From the NCBI GenBank assembly GCA_023627715.1, contig JAMAHW010000001.1, positions 1,302,001 through 1,366,000 on the forward strand: a stretch of DNA of 64,000 bases, read 5' to 3'. Origin of the DNA: Periconia sp. R9002. Lineage: Eukaryota; Ascomycota; Dothideomycetes; Pleosporales; Periconiaceae. The notes beneath the pieces are model-generated. The model worked only from the letters and a program-made list of their open reading frames with translations, was not told where the DNA came from and made no database searches. Below are positions 47,630-58,800 of this stretch, piece after piece. The first letter of the stretch is position 1. The number at the start of each line of letters is the position of its first letter. The position numbers were made by a program, and so were the translations under genes.

Positions 47630-48231
47630 TCATGGGCAGTTCAAGAAGATCGTGCCAGGGCCGCGACGGATAGCTCCACAGAACTTCACTATAAAATTGT
47701 CTCGTTTCATGTCCTTCAACCCATAGAGAATGCGGTCGGGAATGCCACCGACCTCTCCACCATTGTATAGCTCGTCGTTCATTTGAATCGGGAACTCTAG
47801 GAACTCTAGAATGTTCTTTCCGCAGTCTTTGAGAAATTCATAGTTCGTTTCGAGTTTGTGCGGGGATTGACCTGCATATATTCAGAGTCAGTGCTGTGTA
47901 AAATAATGATGTGTATGGATGGTGACCTACCAGAGCCAATCTGCTGATCATTTGCGTTCAATTTACCAGCTGACCTGAGGACTGCCTTGAGTTGATCCAT
48001 GGTGAAAGTATGCTGCTCATAGATGTCCGATGGGGGACCATTATATATTGTCGGACATGTCAGGTCAGTCTTTGGGTCTTCGAAGAACATTGTTTTTTCA
48101 GCTGGCGCTGCCCGTTGGGGCTCCGACCCAACGGAGACGGTGGAAACATTGTTTCCTTGGAGAAACGCCTCAACACAGGCAAAAATGGTGAAGACGACAA
48201 TGGGAAGGAAACGCATGTTGGTGTATCTCAA
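47630..48231 (-). CDS. Secreted RNase T1/N1-like protein, catalytic site altered
   Basis: Exons 47931-48231 and 47630-47871 give 180 aa; the 59-bp intron has a GTAGGT donor and GCAG acceptor. A hydrophobic N-terminus (LPIVVFTIFACVEAF) is a signal peptide. The second half follows the fungal guanyl-specific ribonuclease pattern: QIGSGQSPHKLETNYEF aligns with the PHK...NYE region, LEFPIQMNDELYNGG with the E-x-PI...Y-x-GG segment, GIPDRILY with the conserved Arg, and FLNC with the final Cys. His40, Glu58 and Arg77 (RNase T1 numbering) appear present. Tyr38 is replaced by Ser, and the position of catalytic His92 is occupied by Arg in GAIRRG. Weakened or lost catalysis is inferred, as in RNase-like effectors of some plant-associated fungi. 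The function here is unknown. Confidence 0.65.
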
Positions 48232-49242
48232 AGTGAAAAAACTTGGGGGGGCTGAGTGAGGAGCGTAAAGGGTAATTGAAGTTGTGTGAAGTTGTAGTGA
48301 TCATTGAACGCGCGATGAGTTATCTCTTAAACAATTCCTGCTTTTACACCAGTGGAAGGACTGCACAAGGTGGTAGCACGCAGTGCGGGACACAGCTCAT
48401 GACCATGAACACGGAAAGACATGTCTCAAAGCAACTACAGATAAATGTTGCAACGCATAGAAAAAGGAATAAAGAGGCACAAGATGTGAACGGGGAAACA
48501 TAATCAGATGCAACTATGACTCGTTAGTATCGATCGCTCTTTGTACCTGAACAGCAAATGACATTTTTGAGCCAAATAAGATAAATCAAGGTTTCGAAAA
48601 CGAAAGTTGGACTGTTGCGACTCTTCTGTCCGATTCCGTGAGGCACACGACGCACAAAATGGAAGGGCGTTACACGCCGGTACGTACGATTCAAGTTTCA
48701 GACAGCTCGAATCGAAGTTGCAGTACATCGCATCAACTGGGCTGGGTCAAAGCATGCATGTGTGTATGTGTATAGTGTAGGTAGTACCTAGCTACCTCAA
48801 TGGCATCAATCTGATATGGTCATGTGGCCCGTGCACCCTTGGGTGTGCCTGCCGTCAATACCGTGACACTGCGGCCCATACATAATCTTCTACCGCCGTC
48901 CCGCTCGTGCGATATCTGGCAATGGTAAAGCAGAGGCACTCTTCTGTGCAATAAGATGGGGCTCACGGCGCTTGAAATGGAGAGACACTGTACGACGTTG
49001 GGTGGGAACTTGAACTTGCATTGGTACCATCACATCATGATGTACTTCAAAGTTACCTACATAGCAGTCTCCCACCGTCGTCCCGCCCGTTCGGTAGCAC
49101 ACGTCACTAACCCCATTGGGAAGTCAATGTGTCAGCTAAACTTCCGCGCTGTGCTGCTTCTAGTTACATAGGTAATCTGCATATCCTCGATTCTTCTCCA
49201 TCACACCGATAATTCTTTGTATCCAGGCCAGAAGTAGGAACC
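48232..49242. other. Divergent intergenic region
   Basis: About 1 kb between the RNase-like gene (minus) and the DUF3632 gene (plus). No protein-like frame, tRNA or array module recognised. Confidence 0.45.
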
Positions 49243-50298
49243 ATGTCTCGTCCAGCCATCTTTGACCTGTCTGATCTAGAAATCATGATCAACGACCAAA
49301 AAGCTACTCAAGACGTCCTCGACAAGTCTTGTCCAGCCGTGCCGGAGTCTTTTGCAGCCACACCCAAGGATTCCTTGCAACGCAGGCACAGCGTGATTGT
49401 CCACCACCTACTGAAGTGCTTTCCGCATTCAGGAAGCTCTTTGACTTTCCCCCTACACCCATGTCAGTGATTGTGAAAGAGGCCGCCGCTCCAATCATAC
49501 GAGAGCTGTCAAAAGGCAGTGACCCCAGGGACGGTGTTGAACAGTTATGGTACACTCTTCAAGTTGCTGTCGACCAACTCACCGACTACAATGACAAATT
49601 TGTCGAATTCGTCGTCGAGCTGCAGAAGCTACCAGATGGCGATCATTTCTTCAAGTCTCTACCCGATTTTCGCCAACACATTTCAGAGGCCGGCTATACA
49701 GGTGCGTATCGATACCACTTCCTTTTCCCCAATGATCAGTAACTGACAGATTATAGTGTCGGACTGGCCATCGGACACAAAATATCGAGACGCAAAACGA
49801 CAGGCGATGATCAATCAACACGCTTTCCTCGCTAAGCTCTCTACACATGGACTCGCAGTTCATGACCACATATACAGAGCTGGCTTCATGTTGAGATCAA
49901 CCTGCGAGTTCGCGCCTTGGGAAAAGTTCCACTTCCCCGACATCGATAGGTATTACAAATACGTAGGAGAGGAAGACTGGCCAAAGTTTCGCGACGGCGA
50001 GCTTGAACCCTACAGCATCAAGAGATTGGATGCCTTAGTCCCCGCAGTTGCTCAATGGATTCAAGTGGTTGGCCACCGGTTGTACGAGATGGAAGGCGAT
50101 ATGAGTGGTGATCATGACTCGCACAAAGAAAATTGGAATGTCAAATGGACCGGAGACAAGGGATGGTCAAAACAGCGATTTGCATTCTGGAGGGAGAGGT
50201 TTGAGTGGATGACGAAGGTGACTGCCTTGGAGACGTCCACCAGGCAGATCGCGAAGAAATGTGCGGAGCACATGGCAGAGATTGAAAGGGGCAATTGA
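49243..50298 (+). CDS. DUF3632-family fungal protein (5' exon structure unresolved)
   Basis: The 3' part is clear. A frame from about 49400 ends at 49701, and an intron (49702-49756, donor GTGCGT, acceptor TATAG) leads into 49757-50298, giving EAGYT/VSDWPSDTKYRDAKRQ. The C-terminus follows the DUF3632 pattern: LDALVPAVAQWIQVVGHRLY, and TGDKGWSKQRFAFWRERFEW with a helical end. The upstream ATG at 49243 opens a protein-like frame (MSRPAIFDLSDLEIM), but it is in a different phase from the body. The shift must occur between about 49320 and 49440, and I found no good intron there. A frameshift, an unusual intron or a different start is possible. The molecular function of DUF3632 is unknown; it is common in plant-associated ascomycetes. 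Confidence 0.6.
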
Positions 50299-50559
50299 TG
50301 TATACAACAGTGCGTGAGTCGACCAGGCCCTGGTCGCGAATGGACCTATATGGTCGTGTACCTTTTTCCGCTTTGATAGATCACCGGCATTCATATCATC
50401 ACTGGAACTTTCCAATTCACATGTCCCTGTATTCGCTAAATAAGTACCTGTATTATCATTCCCTCGAGGGAACCAAATCCAAATTATCCAATGCAAATCA
50501 CCATTCAAATCAAGATATCCATGACCACAAATGCAAGTGAACCTCCTTCCTCAGTGACA
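50299..50559. other. 3' flank of the DUF3632 gene before Array III
   Basis: Nothing recognisable. The first GATGATGATCATTGTCACC element of Array III follows near 50575. Confidence 0.4.
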
Positions 50560-51573
50560 TAGTTACAGGAATATTCGATGATGATCATTGTCACCCTACC
50601 AATACTGACTTATCTATCCATGAAATTGCAATTTCAAAATCCAAGCTACGACATTAAACATGGATCAAGAAAAGCAAAGGTTCTAATGCCGCCCACCTCT
50701 TCCCTCCAACAACCATGAATTTCCAATGGACGGTATTTTAGACTACCTCTCTGAACCAAAGTACAAGTGAGGAGGAAAAGAGAAGAGTACAACGAGAGAG
50801 AAATCTTCATATCTACTTCCACTACCAATGATTACTAAGCTATACGAAATCGGCGTAGCTCAGCGGTAAAGAAGTAAGGGTTGCGATGGTGGTGAGGATC
50901 ATCATCGTTATCAGCTTATTGAAAGCCTTACTTCCATGGATTGTACATTCCGAACTTCGGGGTTCGAAAACACCGGCCACACCACATGTAACATCGTTTG
51001 ATATTTTTTTGAAAGTAGCCCCTGAGGTACACCCACCCACGTATGCGAAGAAAAAAAGTGTAGAAGGAGAAAAGAGATACTTTTATACTCACGTCGATTC
51101 CTGCGGATTACTCAGCGACGCCGCTTGAGATGTCCGTTTCAATGAGTAGTGATAATGATAAGCATCATCGCCATCACACGCACCAAAACCTGGGTACCCA
51201 TGAACAGCATATCTCACCACTCGAGTTATACGGCTATACCTGAAGGCTAGAGAAGATGTTTTGGAACCGCCGAATACTAACATTTTATTTCGCAATTTCG
51301 AAAATGGGAAACCCAGGTTCTCCTATTTGCCTACTTGCACTTTTATTACTCCGCTAAGCGGTTTTCGATGCGCATTGATTATCATCATCATCACCATCAT
51401 CACCATCATTGTCATCACTTCAGTCAAGTAACAATGCAGCGCTTTTCTGTCAGACATGAATTTTCGAAAAGCTAGAACATGAACAGGACCAACACAAACC
51501 ATGTGACATGTTTGATGTGATTTTTAGTAAACACACCCCACCACCTACCACATCAGGCAAGAATTCATTTCAC

Positions 51574-51650
51574 TGTGTAGAGAAAGAAAAAGGGAAGCAA
51601 AGGACAACGCAGATCTTTATATACCCTGTTGTGCGGTCGCTTACTCATCT
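51574..51650 (+). promoter_or_regulatory. Exemplar unit leader, Array III
   Basis: GTGTAGAGAAAGAAAAAGGG begins the purine tract, TTTATATACC lies at 51616 and GCTTACTCATC near 51639. The order and spacing match Arrays I and II, which shows that the three arrays share one ancestor unit. Confidence 0.5.
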
Positions 51651-52200
51651 TTCATCATCTTCTACCCTCCAAACATGGGAAGGAAACGATGATGAGTATC
51701 ACCACCGTCTTTCTACTCTTCCCATCGAGCATATCCCCTATCTTGACGTCATTTTCGAAAAACACAACGCCAGCCACATGTGTATTGTCAATCTCAATTA
51801 CTGCACACACCAAACCACCTCCACAACCAAGAGGGTAAAGAAGAGAAGAAGGGAGAGCAGAAAAGAAGTCCTTATATACTCCTCTGAACACTTGCTTACT
51901 AATACCTTGCCACTTTGTTCGGCGTACAAACGTGTTGGCGGTGATGAGAGTTAGCAGCATCACTGCTATTATCATCATCGTTCTAGGAAATGGTGCTGGT
52001 CCATGAGTTTTCAAATTCCAAAAGCAAAGACGGACATGATATGGTTATATCTCTGGTTTTAGACATGACACACAACAGAACACTTATGTGAAGGAGAAAG
52101 AAAGACAGAGATAGGGGAGGATTATATACTGTTTAGGCCGGAGCTCCCTACTAGCGTATTGTTCCCCCTGTACTTGTTAGTTTCAAAAGAGCGCCAAGCG

Positions 52201-52229
52201 ATGGTGATGATGATACTATTCATCACCAT
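52201..52229. repeat. 10-bp-arm inverted repeat, Array III
   Basis: ATGGTGATGA and TCATCACCAT are perfectly complementary arms separated by 9 nt. As RNA this would make a 10-bp hairpin; as DNA it is a symmetric protein target. It is the longest clean copy of the unit's inverted repeat that I found. Confidence 0.65.
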
Positions 52230-54787
52230 CGTTAGAATCTTCTTACAATCTTTCAAACACCGAAAGGTCAACTATATGTACATGATTCTTGTGATTTTTA
52301 AAGCGGCTACATGCTGAGCTACATGTATCCGTGTAATCAAGGAAAGAGAAGAATGAGGGTATGAGGGGGGTTTATATACCATTTCCATATCCAAAGGTTA
52401 GTCAGAAACAACGCTGTAAAAATATGATAAGCGTAACGACGACGACGATCATCATCATCTCAGTGTCCCGTCAAAAACGCAATTCATGCAGCGGGGTCTC
52501 GACAGTTGCCAAACACCACACCCATTGCCTTTCTTAACTTCATCATTTTGGACAAGCACAATCCTCCTGCAAGACACCCATATATTCGTGTAGAAAGAAA
52601 GGAAAGAGGAATAGCAGGCGGAGAAGGGGAGTTCTTATATACGTACATCTACCCTGTAAGCTATTCACGTATACAAACACGTGTCCTTACTCTGTCTACG
52701 CAGTCCACTGTGAGCCGTACGAGTTTAAGATATGATAATAACGATGGCACCCACCACCATCACTGTATGACATCGGATTCTTACATTCGGCTGAACTTGA
52801 GAAAGTTCATGAGTTTAAGTTTCGCGAAATGAGCCGAGCCCTCCACATGCGTCATAGACCATACGATTTCCATTAACTATAACGCAGAAAGCAAACCAAG
52901 TGTGTAAGGAAGAAAATGTAGAAACAAAAACGATCCTTTATATACCCTCTGCAGATTACTAAGCCACATACCTATATGCGTATATTCCACTTACGTCTGT
53001 TCACCATAGAACGTTGTACTCTGTGGCGATGATAAATATCATCATCTCTCCGAATCCAAAACATGGACAAATGTGCTGATATTTAGAATACCGAACAGAC
53101 CAGTTCTCATGCGTTTCAATATCTACGGTTTTCGGAACTATGTGCCTTTCGAAACACCACAGACATGTATTCGGATTCAGCTTCTTTTTCCATTGCGCCT
53201 CCACACCACGTGAACATCATCTGCTGTATTTTTTGAAACTCCCCATTAGAATCGATTCCCGCGTGTGGAGAAAGAAAGAGAGTATCAACATAGAGACAAA
53301 CGAGCTTCTTATACCACGTCCATCCCTGCGGATTACTCAGCGATGTAGGAGTATGCATGTACGTCTTTACCGCGTGGTGATGTTAGGGGATTGCTTGGTG
53401 ATGATGCGCATTGTCGTTATCGTTGCGCTTTACAAAAAACATTGTTCATGAGAGTAGCTTCTAGCATCATTGGTGTTTATTTAGCGCACACACCAACCAC
53501 AACAGGATCATGCCACCAATTATTGGCCCCTTTTTATACTCCTCTCCACTAAACCGCACCCACATGTGTAAGAAAAAGAAGAGCGACGGAAGAAGAGACA
53601 GTCTTATTTATACACTTCCTACCACACCCGCAGATGACTCAGCTTCTGCTTCCTAGGCATGCGTATATAAGTTTTTAGATTTTACACGATAACAACGATG
53701 GTCATCATCATCACTACAGTTTCAAAACGTTCTTGAAGTCCGAATTTCGACAGAAGCAGAGCAACCCACATCGAACTTCAGATGCCTCCTTTTTGACACA
53801 CCTTTACCTCTCAGCCCACCATGCCCTACTCCCTGCGTGAAAGGAAAGAGGGAAGTTAAGGAGGAGCAGAAGGGTATTTATATGCATGCTCCAATTTGTA
53901 TGACTAATCGCAGATGGTATGCCTGTGCCGTGACCAAGTTATTGATCGCTTGCGAAAATAAGAACGCTTTTAGCAGCAAATGGTAGGTAGGGTTGGCGGT
54001 GTAAGGCACTGTCATCATCATTTTATGTCATGGGAATTGGTTACGAAATGACAGCATGAGCCAGGAAATTTCATGAATCATGGTCTACGTAAAATTCATA
54101 CCACGCGAACATAGCGCTTGATATTGATTTCTTCGGCGGCTATGTCACAAGAAGGAACATATGGCTATTCTTTCCAATGTTTTTAGGCTTAATTGCGGCA
54201 TGTTAAAAGAAACTCAACAGTAATTCCCCGTTCTCTAATACTCTTTAAATCGGTGATGATGGTTTTCATCACATCTACTCAACTAGAAATGTTAAATGCC
54301 ACATGTTTCGTCGCAAAATTTTATAATAAAACGAACCATTGTACCGCCATACAATAGCCCGCCGAACCCTCCACATATGGCTCGTGCTCTTGCCATTTTG
54401 AATTCCAGAAACCTAAAACCACTCACACTTCGTGTGTGTAGAAAGAATAAGAAAGAGAAAAGGCGGGAAAGAAGTTGACTTAAATATACGTTTCTAGACT
54501 GTTGCTTACTCACCCACATTCTAACGCTAAACGGCTGTCTCCCCCCTGAAGCGAATGTAGTGGTGATGATGTTCGTTATCATTGCTCCCGTTAATAAAAA
54601 ACTTCGCTTTTATTGTTTCAGTTATACACCAAAATCGGGGGTTACAACGTCTCTCTACCCCGGACGAACGATCTTTATCAATGAACATGACCAGACAGTT
54701 GTGCATCTAATGTATCCAATTCACCGTTCTACATCACTCTGGTAAACCTTTTTCAACTCTATCCCCGGTCTCGCATAATATCCCTAC

Positions 54788-55547
54788 TTAATCTTTCTTT
54801 GTGATTTGTTCTTGAACAAATTTCACCCGTTCTGCGATGCTTTCCATGTCCCTTGACACTACAGCGTATGGAATGCCCTCACGATCGAGCAGCTCCCGGA
54901 AAACGCCGTCGCTTTTCATCCATTCTTGTAAGTCTTCAGGCATCATGCGTATTCCATCATCTACCAACCAACGACATCCAGCTTCACATAGTATCACGAC
55001 TCCTGCCTTCATGAATTCTTTCAGCTCTTTCCATGCCTCTGTGTTCAGCATCTCGACTGCGGCTTCCTCTCCGACGAGCATGCGAGTGTATACGATGGGA
55101 TCTAGGCCGGAGCGATCGGAGATGTACCATCGGGATGGAGACTTGTCTAGGACAGCTGATTTTTCGGAATTTAGTTGTGCGGCCAGAATGTCCTTTTGTA
55201 TTTCGAGAGCGCGAGTTGGGGATGTTTTGAGTTCTTCCCGATTGTATCCTTTTTCCTTGAATACCTTTCGCGCAACCTGATAGCCAAGGGCACAAAGTCA
55301 GTTAGTTTTAGGAAACCATATCTTGGCAAGAGTGAATTTTTGCATAAGAAATGGGCGTCGCTTCAGTCCGACATGTACCGGCAGTACGTACCTCTCGAAT
55401 GATGGTAGGAGGAGCAGTAAGTTCTTGCTCTGATCCGACATATTTTTCCCGATAGAAATCCTCGAGAGCATTGGTAAGTGTTGTTTTGCCAGTGCTTTGT
55501 GGGCCGATAACGTAGAGACATCGATTATGGGCTTTTGGTTCTGCCAT
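54788..55547 (-). CDS. Small P-loop ATPase/kinase, AAA_28 (NadR-like) domain
   Basis: Exons 55392-55547 and 54788-55276 give 214 aa; the intron has a GTACGT donor and TATCAG acceptor. Walker A is GPQSTGKTT at residues about 15-23, right after the first strand (CLYVIGPQ), so the protein is almost only the P-loop domain. The middle has KSAVLDKSPSRWYISDRSGLDPIVYT, where DRS-x-x-DP-x-x-Y resembles the lid and substrate part of NadR-type nucleoside kinases (PF13521-like). The C-terminus has REGIPYAVVSRDMESIAERV, as in the same family. The reaction is unknown; NTP-dependent phosphorylation of a small molecule or nucleotide is a reasonable guess. It is divergent from the RdRP-helicase gene with 328 bp between the starts and next to Array III. 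Co-regulation is possible but unproven. Confidence 0.75.
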
Positions 55548-55875
55548 CGTTGTTGGATTACCGGCTGTTGTGTTACGTGGGGCAGCACGTACACTTTAAA
55601 CTTGAATACAATCTTCTTTGTGTAACGTCGCGTAAGTCATACTATACACATGATTCGTTAACGATCAGCTGAGTTTCCATGAGCAAGTAACAAACGCTCC
55701 TGATCATCCTATCACCTTCGAGTGTTTGCTCGACCAGCATCTCACGTGCAGTCTTGGCGGTGAATAATTCAAAGTTCGACCTTTGTTGCTACCCACGCTG
55801 TTGTTGCAAGTCAGTCAACTGACTCCGCAATCTTTCGTTCTTGTACGTTATCTATTGGTATTTTTCAAACGAAAG
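55548..55875. promoter_or_regulatory. Shared divergent promoter, ATPase / RdRP-helicase
   Basis: 328 bp separate the two start codons. The span contains a CACGTG E-box-type palindrome at 55743-55748. No TATA unit of the array type is present. Confidence 0.5.
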
Positions 55876-58800
55876 ATGAGCAATCTGCGGGCTTTCCGCG
55901 CCCTTCTTGCCGACAGCATAGAGCCCGATGCGCAAGCCTGGGAATACGTTGTCGCCGACCTGCCCTCGGGTGAGCGTACGAATGCTAGTGGCCTTGTCAA
56001 GTCTCTTTCATTCGTGACTTCAGGCACAAAACAAGAGATCATCTTGCGATTTGAGAGTGTGCCAGGAAATCGCGTTACTCGCGCGGAGCTGTTAGACAAA
56101 CTTCTCCTCGTTTCATTCGTCAACTTCCGCCCACGATGGCCAGGACAAACGCCATCCGATACAGAACGACCCGCAACAATGAGAGAGAGCGGGGACTACA
56201 CTACCAGGCTACTTCAAACCGGTGTCAAAATTAACGGTCTCCATTATCATTTTTACGGTCATTCAAATAGCCAGCTTAAATCTCGATCTTGTTTGATGTA
56301 CGGGAGCTCAAAGGAAAATATCGCGGCGAAGCTTGAAGCGATGGGAGACTTCTCAAAGCTGAAGTCCGTTGCTAAAAAGGCAAAACGGATCGGACTTCTC
56401 TTTTCCAGTGCGGAGATGGCACTCACTCTGCCACCCGACCGCTGCAGCGACATCGAAGATGTCAAACGAGACGATTATACATTTACAGACGGATGCGGCT
56501 CAATCTCCCCTCAACTCGCACGACAATTGATGCAACGGCGCAAAATACGTTTCCGTAACAAAACGTATCTTCCATCAGTGTATCAGATACGATATCGGGG
56601 ATACAAGGGGGTGTTGACCTTAGACCCAAGTCTTCGCGGGAAGATTCAGGTGGAGTTCCGAGAATCTATGAGAAAGTTCAAGGACGCGCCTGACCACGGT
56701 CTCGCAGTAGTAGATTACTCCAAGGTCAGTTTCTTTATTTGAAGAGCGAAATTCAGAGCTAATTTCTTTCAGCCATATGCTTTTGGATACCTGAACGATG
56801 AAGTAGTGATATTGCTGCACACACTGGGTATTTCGGAAAAGACTCTGCTTGCAAAGCAGCAAGATCACTTAAATCTTTTGAGCAGAGCAAGCCAGGGAGA
56901 TTCACAGACAGCATTCCAATTCCTTTCATACTGCGATAAAACTGATGTTGCAGAAAAGCTTCTTATCGAAGGTATCGAAGCAATCCGTGGCACGTTGGGC
57001 AGTTTGGTTCGGCAGGAGTATGCGAAAATGCTGAATAAACGAGATGAACAGCGATGTCGGATCCTGATACCAAAATCTCGCCTTTTATTCGGTGTATGTG
57101 ATCCCACCAGCAAGAATGGAAAACCAGGTAGACTGAAGGAGGGCGAATGCTTCGTACGGATAACCCACGATGGTGACGGCATGCCCCGTACCATCATCAA
57201 CACTGAAGTGATGGTCACTCGAAACCCTTGTTTGCATCCTGGTGATTTACAAAAGTTCAAAGCCGTGGATATACCTGAGTTTGCCGATCATCTAAAAGAC
57301 TGCATCGTTTTCTCGACTCGAGGGAAACGGCCGAGCGCTGATCTAATGTTAGGTGGTGACCTTGACGGGGACAAATGTAAGTATTGATTTGCCAGATATC
57401 AGATTCTTGTTAATGATTCAATCTAGTCTTCGTCACATGGGACCCCAATATCATTCCGCGAACGATGGCGGAACCAGCCGAATACCCTGCAGGAAAAGAG
57501 CTGGTCACCTTCGGTGAAGTCACAGGGGATGCCCGTGCCGAATATTTTGCCCGATATAACAACGCATCCTTGGGGAAGGTCAAGAATCTCTACATGAAAT
57601 GGGCGCGGCTGGGGAATTGCATGAGTTCTGAGTGCCAGCAGCTGAATCGGCTCTTCTCGCAATGCGTGGATGGTAATCACATTCGTATACCGGAAAATCT
57701 ACAAAAGCTCGCACTTCTTGAGGATGCACCCGATCCCACGTCAGATACCCCACCTTTCATCCTGGATGTTCTGCATGAAGCTAGCAAGAAATTTATACAA
57801 CAAGCGGCTTTGCTACACCCAGACCACGCAGACGATGTTGAGGTGCTAGAATTATTTCTCGTCAGAGACAAGATCGCGATTACCGAGTTCGAATTGCTCC
57901 AACTTACAATGAAATGGTGCAATCGGAACGGTTTCAATATTCTAGAATTTAGCGAGCTTCTCGATTTCAGCGCCCTTACAGATGAACAACAACTTTGGTT
58001 TCTCCACAGCCTTCCACCCTCGGCCACAGCGCCCAGTCTAGTTCGAAATGGGCTTCTGCAATCAGACTTGATCACACCGTCTGAGGCTCGTAGATTCCGC
58101 CTGGATCACTCCGCTCTGCACTGGAAACCAGTCTTCAAATCATCCAGTGATCGAATGGGGAGGTTTCTGCCAACGTTGGCTCGGGCAATAGAAACCTTCC
58201 ATAAGAAGCTGATTATTTTGACCGCTGACGAACGTCTCTCCTTGGCTATATATGTACCAAGGAAGATTGAGAAAGCCAACGAAGTGCAAGTGGATACCAT
58301 GGTCCGCGTTTTCGCTTTTCCACACTCTCAAGGATCTCATTCCGCAAACTACAAAGTTTTCCCTACAAAGACCAACTACCGACTATTCTTCGATGAACAT
58401 GTTTTCCAACTGTATGAGGGTAAACGTGCCAACACATGGATCTTTCTGAGGCGGCCCCAAAATGACGACTCGTTATACAAAAACGAAAAGAAGAAAACTG
58501 ATCAACGTCGACTGAGGGACGTGACTTTGCGTGAAGGAGTCAACTTCGAGTGTAAAGCCAGTGTCGCTTTAAATAAATTTAACGGCGATCTACAAAAGCA
58601 TGTGGGCAGAGTCCAGCAGAATGGTGTCCTAGGCGCGGTAAGTTTGGTCGTCACATCTTTGGGAAAGATCTATCCGCTTACTAGGTTATAGGAAATATAT
58701 GCGATTAGCAATCGAGACATAAACTCTATGCGCGTGCTCGACGAGTGGCTAAATTATGTTGACACTGATGAGATCTTACCGCTATTCGAAAAACTCGATG

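Larger units (their letters stand above)
50560..54610 (+). repeat. Array III: 12 TATA / inverted-repeat units, gene-free
   Basis: About 4 kb with the same layout and orientation as Arrays I and II. TATA-like boxes are at 50806, 51081, 51616, 51871, 52121, 52371, 52634, 52937, 53308, 53605, 53875 and 54479. In most units a purine tract begins with GTGTAGAGAAAG-like sequence, for example near 51574, 52330, 52589, 52900, 53265, 53567 and 54437. GATTACTAAGC, GATTACTCAGCG or GCTTACTAATACC follows about 20-30 nt after TATA. Inverted repeats are near 50895, 51150, 51370-51420, 51690, 51960, 52201, 52450, 52750, 53030, 53400, 53700, 54000 and 54565. Array III ends about 180 bp before the 3' end of the ATPase gene. 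Only a few CACAT modules occur per unit. Confidence 0.75.

Noticed and set aside
5220..54610. Centromere, telomere or rDNA
   Set aside because: No telomeric TTAGGG run, no rRNA-like sequence and no strongly AT-rich core; intact genes are interspersed between the blocks.
5220..54610. Transposon or viral relic
   Set aside because: No transposase, reverse transcriptase, capsid or terminal-repeat structure was recognised in any array.
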